A stretch of DNA of 64,000 nucleotides from Moniliella sp. 'wahieum' (Eukaryota > Basidiomycota > Moniliellomycetes > Moniliellales > Moniliellaceae), in the NCBI GenBank assembly GCA_003971905.1, contig RSEE01000092.1, positions 62,001 to 126,000 of the forward strand, read 5' to 3'. Of the stretch, positions 1-10,703 are shown piece after piece. The notes beneath the pieces were generated by a model. That model saw nothing but the letters and a program-made list of their open reading frames with translations. It ran no database searches and was not told the origin of the DNA. The position numbers were made by a program, and so were the translations under genes. Every line of letters begins with the position of its first letter. Positions within the stretch are counted from its first letter, which is position 1.

Positions 1-208
1 GCTCGGATGTCAACCACGTTCCTCCGTGTCCATACGCGCTTCCTAGGGTACGGGACCGGATGGCATGAGCCGGAGGGTCCTGATATCCTGGCGATCCCCT
101 GGTTCCTTGACCCTGGTGGCGCCCCTAAGTAACCCCGCAAGATGAACGGTTAGGTTTAGACGTAGCGTTCCCCTGTCCCAGCCTTCTTAAGTCTGCCAAT
201 GAAATGGA
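1..208 (+). mobile_element. 3' tail of a non-LTR retrotransposon copy (window edge)
   Basis: This stretch matches 33464-33673 nearly base for base. It encodes the end of the same protein (the segment around TTFLRVHTRFLGYG) and then the same 3' untranslated tail, and the similarity stops at the same point (after AATGAAATGGA). The copies differ almost only in the length of C runs (four versus five Cs at three places) plus one small difference near GGTGG(C)GCCCCT. The rest of this copy lies left of the window. Shared 3' ends with variable 5' extent are typical of non-LTR elements. Confidence 0.85.
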
Positions 209-2375
209 CGTTCTCTACCATTTCCACTCTGTTGCATGTGAATAGGTGGAGGTAACCAAATTGGCCAACCAGGTTCATCGATCATCGATCATCATTGATA
301 TGTATAACACAAGATAACGTCAATATACGCCGCTGTCCACGTCCGGTATGCGTACTTCTGTCTGAGATTTGACGCTTTGACGTCTCTTTCATGCCATAGG
401 TACGTAGTAGGCCACGTCTCAAGCTCCTCAAGCCCCTGTGCCCCCCCTTTGGTGTCACACGCCCCCCACGAACGGGGGGGTGGGAGGGAAGGGGTGGCTG
501 GGTGTGGCCTGTGGCGGTACTAGTAGCGGAGAGGAGGGAGCGGGGAGTCCCCCGTGTGTCGATCGGCTTGTGCAACAGGGTGCTGTGGTCGATGCGTCTT
601 TTGCCAAAGTTGCTGGGGAAGGCGCTCAGGCGCTCCTCAGGCGCCCAGGCCTGAGCAAGCGGTCTGAGCCTCAGTCCTTCCGCTGAGCCGCTGAGGTACT
701 AAAGAGGGCCCCGGCTGGACAGCTGAGCCACTGAGCTCTCTCACAGCCACATGTGCGGGTACAACAGTGTCCCAGTGTGCTCCGAGATCTGGCCACCATC
801 GCCGCACCCTGTCGCACCCGCAACGACGAAGACCCGTGGCTCAGCGCCCAGCGCCCAAAAGCGCCAGTAGCCCAGATCTGTCTACGCCAGTCCCTGGCCC
901 CACAGGCATCTCGACGTCATCGACGTCATCGATCAAGCGTCCCTTCATCAAGCATCCGTGCTCAGCTTGGGCGGCCCAGTCTAAGCACTCAGTCAGTACT
1001 CAGTTGAGTACGTCAAGTGTACTCACATTCTCAGCCGCTCAGCCGCGCTCAGCCAAGCCGCACCGGCGCAGCGCGCCCCGGCGGCCATTCCCGACGACGG
1101 ATAATTGCTGTGCGACACAGTCGAGGGATCTACAGAGTCACTAGGAAAGATGCATCGCATCAGTTGATGAGATTGACCTTAGTGTGACCTAGTGACCTAG
1201 TGACCTACCTTCCCATGCCGATGCGTGAGTCGGGAGTCGTGTTGAATTGTGTGGCTCTGTGCCGCGTGAGTTATTTTGTGACTACAGCGAGAGACCAGCT
1301 ATAGTGACTAGTGACTCTCTCGCCCTTTTCCCCTGGCCGTTGGAGCCTTTGTGTGCCAGACAGCGCGATGGCCACGCCTGCCGCCTCCGCAGCCGGTGCA
1401 GCAGACGACGAAGGTTATATAGTACCTGCCCCACACCCACCACCTGGCCCCAACGCTCGCTGCTGCCCCCCCTTCTCTCCGCTTTCGGCGCCGCTTCTGT
1501 TAATTGGCCCCTCAGGCCTCGGCCTCAACCCTCAACGTTCAACCAACGTTCAACCCTCAACGTTCAATCCGGCGTGAGAACCCCAAGGCGTTTCCAGTGG
1601 CGATTGAATACGAGCTAGCAGAGTGCCCCTGGCATCCATCCCCCTATTGTCCACCAGCTTTCCTCTCGGTGTGGATTGGATGGGAGGGTCTCCCCGCCAT
1701 CTCATCCTCGCCATCTGCACGCCACTTTCAGTTTCGTACCCGTCTGGGTAACCCTTTGCGTGGCCGAGCTGCCCTGCTGGTCTCTTCTGTGATCTCACCA
1801 GTCACTGCAACCTGATCTCTGACCTGCCGCCCTCATCTGGCTTCGTCATCCTCCAATTCCTGTCGGCGCTGAGGCTGATCTCAGCCACAAGTGCATTCTC
1901 GTCCCTCCCCAGCCACACCTGTCCACCCAGACACTCATCCATTGGCAATTCGCTCTCCCTCCTCCACCACAGCAGGCCGCTGTGCTCCGAGCAGCCGAGC
2001 AGCCGTCCGGGGCTTTGTCCGGGCCGCGCTTCATCCTTTCATCGTCATCCTTCATCGTTGAAGCCAAATCATTACTCACGCCTTGGAACGAGGCCCTTGG
2101 CCCCTCCCATTGCTCTTTCACCGCCTGCTCGACCGTGCATCAGCCGGAAACGCCGCGCCATCGCCCAGTCAGCGGTTTGCCAATCCCCCTCCCTGTGTGC
2201 ATGCACATGCCCCTCATCGGGCCCACTTTCCCCCCCTGCCCCCTCTTCCTCTCGCCTACATCCGGCCCATCTGCCCCCCCCCTTACTCGGTCCAATGTCT
2301 CCAGTGCATGAGCCCACCAACTGCGACAGACGCATGCCCCCACCTCGGCCCCCACCACCCACCGTCTCCCCCACC
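209..2375. other. Gene-free stretch upstream of the cyclin
   Basis: I see no conserved protein or RNA here. It holds ATCGATCATCGAT-type repeats at 277-296, an island rich in CTGAG/CTCAG words (about 619-735), three spaced CAACGTTCAA boxes at 1532-1567, and pyrimidine-rich sequence near 2200-2370 that probably includes the cyclin promoter and leader. Open frames in this stretch are low-complexity and unconvincing. Confidence 0.5.
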
Positions 2376-3346
2376 ATGCACCGCAGCAATCCAGAAGACT
2401 TGTGGGGTTTTCGAGGTGCGTACGAACGATCGGAACGCCGACCCGCCCATTCTCCCCCCACTAACTTGCCCCTGTATGTGTTCTTGTGTGAGACAGGTCA
2501 AGCCGAGTTGTGCCAGCATGTTGTAATGTCCCTCTTTTCCTGTCCCAACGTCCTGCCCGTTTCCTCTGTCGGTGGAGGTCACTCGTCTCGCCCCCGCTCC
2601 AGCAGCCATCCGCCAGCCACGGTAATCTCACCCCTGCTTGAGTTCTTGCTTATGCTTTGCACCGCGTACGTCTACCCGGCGCAGTGATCTACCAGGCTCT
2701 CTACCTGCTCAGGCGGCTCAAACAGCGATTCCCAGCTTCGCGCGGTAGCAGTGGCCACCGTCTCTTCATTTCGGCTCTTATGCTCGCTAGTAAATCCCTG
2801 TGTGACGATACATATTCGAACAAGTCATGGACCATCGTAAGCCAAGGGTTGTTCACCCTTCGCGACATCAACACGATGGAACAAGAGTTGTTTCGCTTCT
2901 TGAATTACCGAGTCAATGTCCAGCCCGACTCGCTCCTTACCTTTGCTGCCTTACTCGAGCACGGTCGGTTCTCGGACGCCCTCTACATCCCCACCGCCAC
3001 GTCTTCCCCTCCTGTGCCTCCAGACGGTAATACTCCAATCTCTAGCCCCTCTAGGGTTTCACAGCACTCTGATTCTGTCACCATGGCCCACTCAACGGCC
3101 ACCCCTAGTTCGGAACCTCCTTCTCTTCAACCCTCTACCTCCTCCAGTCGTTCCACCCGCTCCTCTTCCCCTCCCCTCCACAGCGCGTCTGGATGGCCAC
3201 TCGACCCCCCAGCCACTCCGTCTCAGCAGGCACAGCAAGGCCCACACACCTCTATAGTGGACTTCAATCTCACTTATGCCCCAACCCTTCCGTCGCAACG
3301 AGCTTCCTACCGCAGCCCTCTTCTGCACCCTTCGATGGTGGATTGA
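2376..3346 (+). CDS. Pcl-type cyclin (Pho85-class CDK partner)
   Basis: Predicted G1/Pho80-family cyclin that would activate a Pho85-like CDK. Exon 1 (2376-2415) starts at an ATG with a good context and encodes PEDLWGFR. An intron at 2416-2496 has GTGCGT, an ACTAAC branch site and ACAG. Exon 2 continues with QAELCQHVVMSLFSCP, then the cyclin box: SPLLEF, AYALHRVRLPG, QALYLLRRLKQRFP, GHRLFISALMLASK, DDTYSNKSW and FRFLNYRVNV. One base is missing near 2645 (TTC-CTT reads TTCTT), which shifts the frame inside the box. The tail after about residue 170 is Ser/Pro-rich and its true end may lie in another frame (up to about 3522). The family match is by motif; the exact Pcl subtype is not decided. 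Confidence 0.86.
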
Positions 3347-6300
3347 CGGTGCCCCATTGGACAACATCTGTGCCCTCCTTCTCCTCCCTTTCGCCTGTAC
3401 CAGACCCTTTAGCTCCTACGCCTGCTTTGACCATGGCCTCTTCTTCTTCTTCCCAGGGCGCTCCGAGTCGGGTACCAAGTATGTGGGGTGGTCCCTGGGC
3501 ACAGAAGGGCGAGAGACGATGAACTGCCTTCCCACCCCTCGGTCGTCTCGAAGGCCCGGCACACCTATGGACTTGATTCTTCCCTTGGGTCAGACCGAGC
3601 CACCGGTCTGACCTGCCCCTACCGTTCTCGGCTTTGTGACAGCTGTCCTCGCCATGAGAGCACGAGACGGACACCCCCCTTTTGCGTGAGAAGCGTGCCT
3701 TGCTCCTATCGGTCCGCTCGTGTCACATATAATGCCGCACCCCGTTCTTCTCGGGTGTTGACGGTCGCCTCTCGGGGCGCAGCTATATACCCTCCCGTCC
3801 CCCAGCTTGGCCGCTTCTCAACTGTCATCGCCCTTTTTGCTGAATAACCTCTCTTCTCCCCGTCCTCCTCTGGCTTCATATCGTCTCGTCTCGTACGGTG
3901 CCCCTCCCCCTCCCCCTTGCCCTCTCTCCAACAAGCCTCGCTCAGCTCCTTCTCGCTACGCCCAGACCTCCCGTATATGGTTGTTCCGCCCTCTGTGCAG
4001 TTATCGTATGCCTCTCTACTACCCCCTTTACATCGCGTATACAATGTCTGTGCCGCCTCGCTCTGTCCTAGGATCTGTTTGAGCGATACGATACGATAGG
4101 TCTCCGCTCTGTGTGCAAAGCGTTAATACAATCACGCGAATCACATACTGACGTTTTGATGTGTGTTGTGCTTTAGGCACCCGGCGTGCTTTGGCGGCCA
4201 TCAAAGGATGTCTCTCATTACTGCATATCAGCGGATCCGCGCCCACAGCGCCCAGCGCCCAGCCCAGTCGAAGAGAGACTTTTGCAAAAGGCCACACCTC
4301 TCTTTGAGAAAAAGGCGGATATGTATCTGGAGCTCAGGCTTTCAGGGCCCAAAAAAAGGAGGAAGGAAATTGTTCTACCTACCCCGATGGAAGAGTTTGG
4401 TACATTATGCATTATAGGAGAAAAGGAGCATAAGTGGGGAAGGAGCATAAGTGGGGGGGGGGTGTATCCCCGCGTTTTAATTGTATTATGTACGTTTCCC
4501 ACATAAAAAGCATCATGTAACATGTATGCGCATGATCCTCTACTATCCTCTATCCTCTATCCTCTATCCTCTATTACTCTCTCTCAGCCCAAAATTGCTC
4601 TTCATATTGTGTGACGCCTGAGGCCTGAGGGCCTGAGGCCTGAGGCCCGACGTTTGACCCTGGAACGATGTCAGACCTATGTGGGTCTCAGTACCAGTAA
4701 GGCTCGCGGCGTGTTGGAGCAGTGCAGTGGTAGTGTTGTGATCTGTTGCGGAGCGGCAGGCGCCTTGACGGATTCGCCCTAGCTGCATATTATAAGCGCG
4801 CTCGGGTTCGCAGGCGCTCTTCGGCCAGGCCTTAGGCCTTAGGGAAAGAATAGACTGCTTTTGCTTGGCGCTGTGAGATCTGAGACTTGGGGGGCACATT
4901 GGACACGCTGGCAGCTCTCAGGGTCTCAGGTGTTGGCAGATCGTCGATCGATCTCGATCACATCATGCATCACGAAGAAGTGATCAGTATAATCACTGTT
5001 CGATAATCCTATGCACCCGGACCCAGTGCGCGCCTCGATCGTCGATCAGTCGATCATCTCGATCATCTGTCAGACAGACACCCTCGACAACCAAAAGCCT
5101 ACTTGTGGGTGGCAGCAAGCAACTCGGTCTCAGGCCTGAGCCGCTCCGGGCGCTGTGGGCGCTGAGCCTCAGGGTGAGGCCTTCAGGCTCTCTCAGGGAT
5201 CTCAGGTCCTCCCAGCTGAACTGAACAGCCTCACGGGTATACTGGTATACCGGGATACCGGCTATATACCTACTCAGGCCACCAACTGGCCCCCATCTGC
5301 TGTGACGTGGAAGGGATGATTTGAGAACGCCTAGCTGCCGCCGTGCCCGCACCGCACCCGCACGGGGCTACTCAGCGCCCACTGCTCCCGGCGCGCGCGC
5401 AACCACCGTTTCCGTTACTAACCCTCTCCCTTCCTATGTGCTAGTTGCCTGTCTGTCGCCTTGACACCCCCGCGCTCTCCGCTTTACTAATAACCTCGTT
5501 TCCGCTCAGCCGCACATTAGTCATTGCTCCGCCGTTGGATGGATTAGCCCACTTTACTAGCTTAATTGAAGATTACGCGTCGAATGGAGTACTCCGTTTC
5601 CACGGTGCAGCAAAAATGTGTGGCCTTTCTTCGACTGAGCGAAGAACTACGGGAAGAGAGCGGTGTTCACGAGCAGGAACGTGAAATAAGTATCGAGAAG
5701 CGAATCAAAGCGGTATCGGTCATGAGAACAAGATGGAGAAAGGAAAAGCGAACGCTGTATAGAAGCACAGAGTAAGGCGCAGGCACAAAATAAGAGTTAT
5801 CTTAATGACATGTGATAACAAAAAGGTAACAGTGTGTGGCTTACATCTATAGTGTTGCAGAGGGTCTTTGTCTATAGGACCTAGGTTAGGCAAAACTGAT
5901 TTCTCTATGTTTTTTAACGTGAACACTGTGGGTTCATTGAACGGCTGTGGCTCTTTTATCTTGGGTGGACCCCGGGTTGGGACTGCTGGGACCCGTGAGA
6001 CCGACAGTTCATTAATTAAGGGCGAGTACTTTCCCTGTAAGAGGAAGGGTGATCATCCAGGACTCTCAGCACTCGCGGTTTATCAAGCCTCAAGCCTCGA
6101 CACCCTCTGATGTTGGCGGATCCGAATGGAGCTATATAGAGAGAGGTCTGGGCGAGGTCTACTTTATCGGGGAATCGGTTCGCGGGGAAATGGTGAGCGC
6201 TTGCGCTGTGTTGGGCGAGCCGATTGGAGCGCGCGTGGTCCTACAGGGTCCTCCGGGGAGGCGAAGACTAGTACGGTGGCAATGTGGACGAACAGGTCCT

Positions 6301-7531
6301 GTCGCATAATTTCGCTGTGAAGCAACTCGATTATCTTAGGATGTAAAACGGGATCCGTACTCGGTATTACGGGTGCTCCTGCTTCATACTAAACACTTCG
6401 GAGGAATTGCAGTTGGCCTTCTCTCGAATAATGACAGGGGGCACACAGAGCTATGCTCCCATCTTCCACCCACTGCGGCCATACCCTCAGCGCCAATGAC
6501 GCGAAGGATTTTTAATGACGGATCACACGCACTACATACCCACCGACCGGGTGCCTATAACACTGTGTTCTGCGTCATCCTGGACTTTTTGGCGGGTGTG
6601 TGCTTCTCATCGCGCGTTCGTTAGTATACCGACAGTTTTTGTTCCTTTTCCTCCGTGTTATATATAACTGACACCGTTCCATAATATGCAACCTGAATGA
6701 ATACCATCGGCATCCATAAACCAATCCCCCTTACACGAAGCAAAGCACAAACTCCGCCCAGCCCATTCACAACCACACCAATGCTCCAGCCTGCCTCCCT
6801 TTATTAGCGAGCTCCTCGCGCTGCTACTATGGGCGAGGCTGCTGTGCCCGCGTTGCTACACACCTACCAAATCCCCAGTCGTTTGGTGGTGAGCCTGAAG
6901 AAGACGCACTGGCAGGGATAGGACGGGGGGTGATGGAGGGTGATAGCAGGTGACATATGATTAGCTTGGTTGCCAGGACATGAGGACACTAGGCAAGTGC
7001 ATACCACCGCTTGCGCTATGGGGTTAGGGTGACAAGGGGAATACGGCACGCGACCCAAAATCAGAGAGGGGCCGGGCAGAGTCTAGAGCCAAGTCCTCGC
7101 AGACACTGGCGCCGCGCTGGGAGGCCCTAGCTATGAGACATGCAGCTGGCGCCCTGCTGTCCAGCACACATGCCCCTCTGCCCTTGCACTATTATCACCG
7201 CAAGCGCATCATGCATCATCATCGATAGTCACCCATGCAGCGTCCCGTCACGGGTCACCCGTCCCTGCTGCCCAACAGGATGAGACACAGACGCCGTGCC
7301 TGAGTGCGATGCGCACGTCCCCCCATATAACCGGTCGTACTACTTGGGACCTGAGCGCCCTGAGCTTTCCTTTAGGCGATGGCTGCCTCGTGTTTCAGAT
7401 TACACTCGCATCGGGCCCTTTTTCACCAAACGCCTTGCTTTTAACTGTGTACATGCCCGCCGTCTTTTTCTACCTACCACCACCTCTTCCTCCTCTCTGC
7501 GACGACCACGACCGCCCGCTTCCATTGCAAA
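3347..7531. other. Gene-free stretch with an AT-richer island
   Basis: No recognisable gene. Contents seen: a (TATCCTC)n tract at about 4543-4574; CTGAGG/CCTGAG word clusters at 4611-4650 and 5125-5215; GATC/ATCGAT clusters at 4929-5066; and an AT-richer island from about 5400 to 6800. That island includes a 69-codon charged frame at 5566-5775 that I cannot assign, and a block (6510-6800) that is collinear with 34617-34880 and carries a TATATA box. A second kilobase (6860-7530) leads into the kinase-like gene. Confidence 0.5.
6510..6800 (+). repeat. Old dispersed repeat, copy A (with TATATA box)
   Basis: The order of matching blocks is the same as at 34617-34880: ATGACGGATCACAC near the left end, CTCATCGCGCGTTCGT-like sequence, a TATATA box, CACCGTTCC, GCAACCTGAATGAATACC, CGGCATCC, and a CCGCCCAGC...CAACCACACC block. 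Spacing is conserved to within about 25 bases. No coding potential is evident. It could be the promoter end or long terminal part of a transposon; identity is unknown. Confidence 0.6.
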
Positions 7532-9327
7532 ATGGTGCAGCTGTCCGTCTCGTCCCAGCGCGCTATGCCTACCGCACCGTTTCCCCCGTCCCAGCCTGCC
7601 CAGCAGCTGGGCAAACGCATTTCCCCAACCCTGCGCCGCAAGGCCGTCACCTCGGCATCGACGGCGACGGCGTCGTCGGCACTCGTCGCATCGTTCGTCG
7701 CTTCCAGCAGCACCGGCCCTTCGCCGCCCTTCTCCTGAGCTGGGCCCGCTCCCTCCGCCACTGTATCCGAAGAAACCGCCACCACACCTGTGGACAGCGC
7801 AAGCGCACGCATCAGGATGAGGATGAGGATGAGGACGCAGACGCGGATACGAATGCTACGGTCGGACCCTCGTCAAAAAGGCCAGGTTGGACCATGCTCG
7901 GTTCCCTGGCACCACCACCCTCTCGCCCGCGATGTCGCTCGGAAGCCTGAGGCGGCCCCGGCCCGTCCTCGCTTTCAACGTGCGATCCCTACTCGCGTTC
8001 AACGTGCAACCCCTCCTCGCGTTCAAATTGCCACCCCACTCCTGCGCACACTGCAACTCCTCCTCCCGTTCAAACTGCAAAGGTACGGATCCATCCCCAT
8101 CATGCCAGGAACCACTGTAACGCAACCTCTTGACCATGTGCATGTGCAGCCTCTTCGCCCGGTGAACAAAGAACAGGACGATGATGCAGCGGAGTTGGAC
8201 GTTCTCGCCAGCATCGGTGGGATGCAAGTTTTTGGCCCAGCCAATATGACCATGGCGACAGCATTCTCGCGTATCGCTACATGGTTACCAAGAGCCGGGC
8301 AAGACGAAGTACGGCGAGGCCGTGTCCGCGCTTGACATGGTCACAACCAACAAGTGGTGATCAGTGTCAGCGGCTCCGACAAGGCCAGGCGCATAGAGAC
8401 GTTGCGTCACGCCCGGAACCTGCATGCAGTCGGCGCGATGAATGCCGACGTGATTGGGTGGACGCGCATGCGCGACGTGTTTTCTAACCGCACCCGACTG
8501 TGCATTGTGTTGATCGCCAGGCCAGCTCGGTGGACTACTATCTCAAGCGCCACCTCCAAGGCCGTCGCATGCCCCGGAACACATTCAGTCCATCATGAAG
8601 CAAATCCTCCTCTTCTCGCCTCGATCCATGACCAGGGCTTGGTCCATGGCAATCTCACCGCAGACAACGTCATGCTGGACAGTACTGATGCTGCTGCGCG
8701 CATCCCCGATCCTTCAAGCCTGGCCAAACGATTCCTTTCCTCTCCTCTTCCAGTGTCCACGTGTCCGATGCGCGCCCGTTCGTGCGCGGCCCAGCATGAG
8801 CCCGAGTGCGCTTCCAAGCTTGCCGTCCGCCCGAGGCGCTGCTTCGCACTCATCCCTGGTCGGCTCCGCTGGACGTGTGGGTGGCTGTGGTGCTTGATGC
8901 TGCAGCTGGCGATGGGTCAGGCGCCCTTTGGACCGGAAGGGAGCAAAGGAGGCGTACGCCCAGTACCAAGCCAACAAGCAGGACATTGACCAAAGCGACA
9001 CGCCTCTCTTGTCTGAGCTTCAGAGCGCGCTGGGTGTGAGCCGAGTGCATTTGGAACGCTTGCCGCCTGAGCAGCGCGAGGCACTCTTCTTCTCCAACGG
9101 TACGTGGCGCACCACCAAGCCCGTGCCCCATACCCCACTGCTGAAACACAGCAACAAGGACGAAAAAGCACAGTACCGGTCCTACGACTATTGGTTCAAG
9201 GACCTTGCCCGTCAACTTCTTGAACTAACCCTACCAAGCGCATCACGGCCCAGAAAGCCTGGAGCATCGCTTCTTTGCGATCCAGCCAAGCAAGGATTAC
9301 CCACGCACCATCCCCTTGCCTCAGTAA
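7532..9327 (+). CDS. Divergent protein-kinase-like protein (HGN catalytic loop)
   Basis: Starts at ATG 7532 (MVQLSVSSQ) with a Ser/Ala-rich N-terminus, an acidic DEDEDEDADAD tract and proline-rich linker. The second half looks kinase-like across several frame jumps: a glycine/valine-rich start, QSIMKQILLF followed by LASIHDQGLVHGNLTADNVMLD (catalytic-loop region), RPPEALL, PLDVW and GQAPFGPEG (subdomains VIII-IX, CMGC-like spacing), then LSELQSALGVSR, LPPEQREALFF and a stop at 9325-9327. The loop reads HGN where active kinases have HRD, so it may be a pseudokinase. Indels make the true residue sequence uncertain. Convergent with the KH gene to the right. Exact family not recognised. Confidence 0.6.
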
Positions 9328-10703
9328 ACATATTGTTTTTGTCACCAACAGTGACCTCCTCCCCATATCCCTCGGTTGTCTTCTTGTTGTACTCTGCATC
9401 GCTCTTCCATACGGTACCCGGCCTGATTCCCCCATGCGTCCTCTACAGCGGACTGCATCCCTCCAGCGGCCTCTCCCCGTCTGCTCGCCTCTTCCCGACA
9501 TCATGTTTCGTTCTCGCAGTCCTTCTGGGTTTTCAAGTCCATTTGACCCGGCCCATCACGATCTATCATAGCACGATCTATCATAGTTCCCTCCCATAGC
9601 TACTTATAGATTCCAGGTCTGCGTCCTCCCGTCATAAGAGCTTGCCATTATGAGATTGAGAGTGTCCGGATGACACTCGTTAGGGTGATGCAACCGCACT
9701 AGCGGGGTGCTGATGCTTAGCACAAACACACCATGTGACCCCCGTTACTATTATAATTGTCACGGGCGAATTCCAGCGAGGGATGCCACCCGGCGGCGCT
9801 TTGACACATCCAAGACTCCTCCATTCCAAGAATTGTAGACTATGGCAATGCAAAGCTGTCGTGCATAAGTCTGTGGGGATGAATCCGAGCGGGACGAAGC
9901 ACAAAAGACTATAAGCACACCTCTCGTCGCACTCTAGTACTACTTGCTAGTATATTTTTGCAGTGGAGCAAGACTGTGCGTTGAATATACTATCTCTTAG
10001 TGTGCCAGCCTGTTACCTGCTAGCACTGTGACCTCAGTCCTGCTCCGTCTTCTCGTACCATCGCCCACACGCACTAGCAAATCCAGCGTTCATCAAATCC
10101 GGAAAAACAAGGTGTGCACAAGGAATGGATGCCGAGACGATCGAGATGAAGAGAGCAAGGAAAGGGAAGGATGGCAGCTTGGGGCCAAGGATGATCGATG
10201 ATCGATGTTCGATGCAGGGGAGCGAGGGGGGGGCGGGGCGGGGGGGGAGAAAGGAGAGTGTCCGAAAACTCAATGGTGGAAGCACATAAGCAACCGTCCA
10301 CAGTGGGAAAAGCGAGAAGCGTATAAGCCAAATACGGTCCCATTGAAGATGAGTACGACCGTTGGTGCACTTGAGACGCCCTTGAACGTAGGAAGCCATG
10401 CAATGCCATGCCACGCATTGCCTCAACATGCGTTGTCTGGCCTTGAATTTGTCTTGCCTTTTGCCGTGGATAGTCGAAGAAATCGGCAGAAGCGGGACGC
10501 TGGAACCTTGACGCATGCGCTGAGCGGAGCCGAGGCACCCACAGCGCCCATCCACAACCACAAGAAGAGGGAAGCGGGAAGGGGGGAGGGGGGAGGGCTA
10601 AGAGGCTACGGGACAACCAGGATAAGGGGGGAAAAGGGTGCAGGGGGGTAAGGAGGTAAGGAGGTAAGGAGGTAAGGGGGGGAGGGGCTACACGAGGCAG
10701 GGA
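9328..10703. other. Intergenic region between convergent genes
   Basis: This is the shared 3' flank of the kinase-like gene (+) and the KH gene (-). It contains an ATCGATGATCGATGTTCGATG cluster near 10190-10213, a G-run around 10223-10247 and a (GGAGGTAA)n tract at 10646-10682 just beyond the KH stop codon. Minus-strand open frames at 10034-10616 have no recognisable domain and overlap each other in two frames, so I do not call them. Confidence 0.5.

Noticed and set aside
2622-2642. A 21-nt micro-intron in the cyclin (GTAATC...GAG)
   Set aside because: The sequence in the frame before it reads SPLLEF, which belongs to the cyclin box, and a single lost C restores register. Splicing would remove conserved residues.
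10034-10616. Two overlapping minus-strand frames of 175-180 codons beyond the KH stop
   Set aside because: Both frames of the same DNA are open and neither has a domain, which is typical of biased sequence. They could be a KH-gene tail only if the stop at 10704 were an error.
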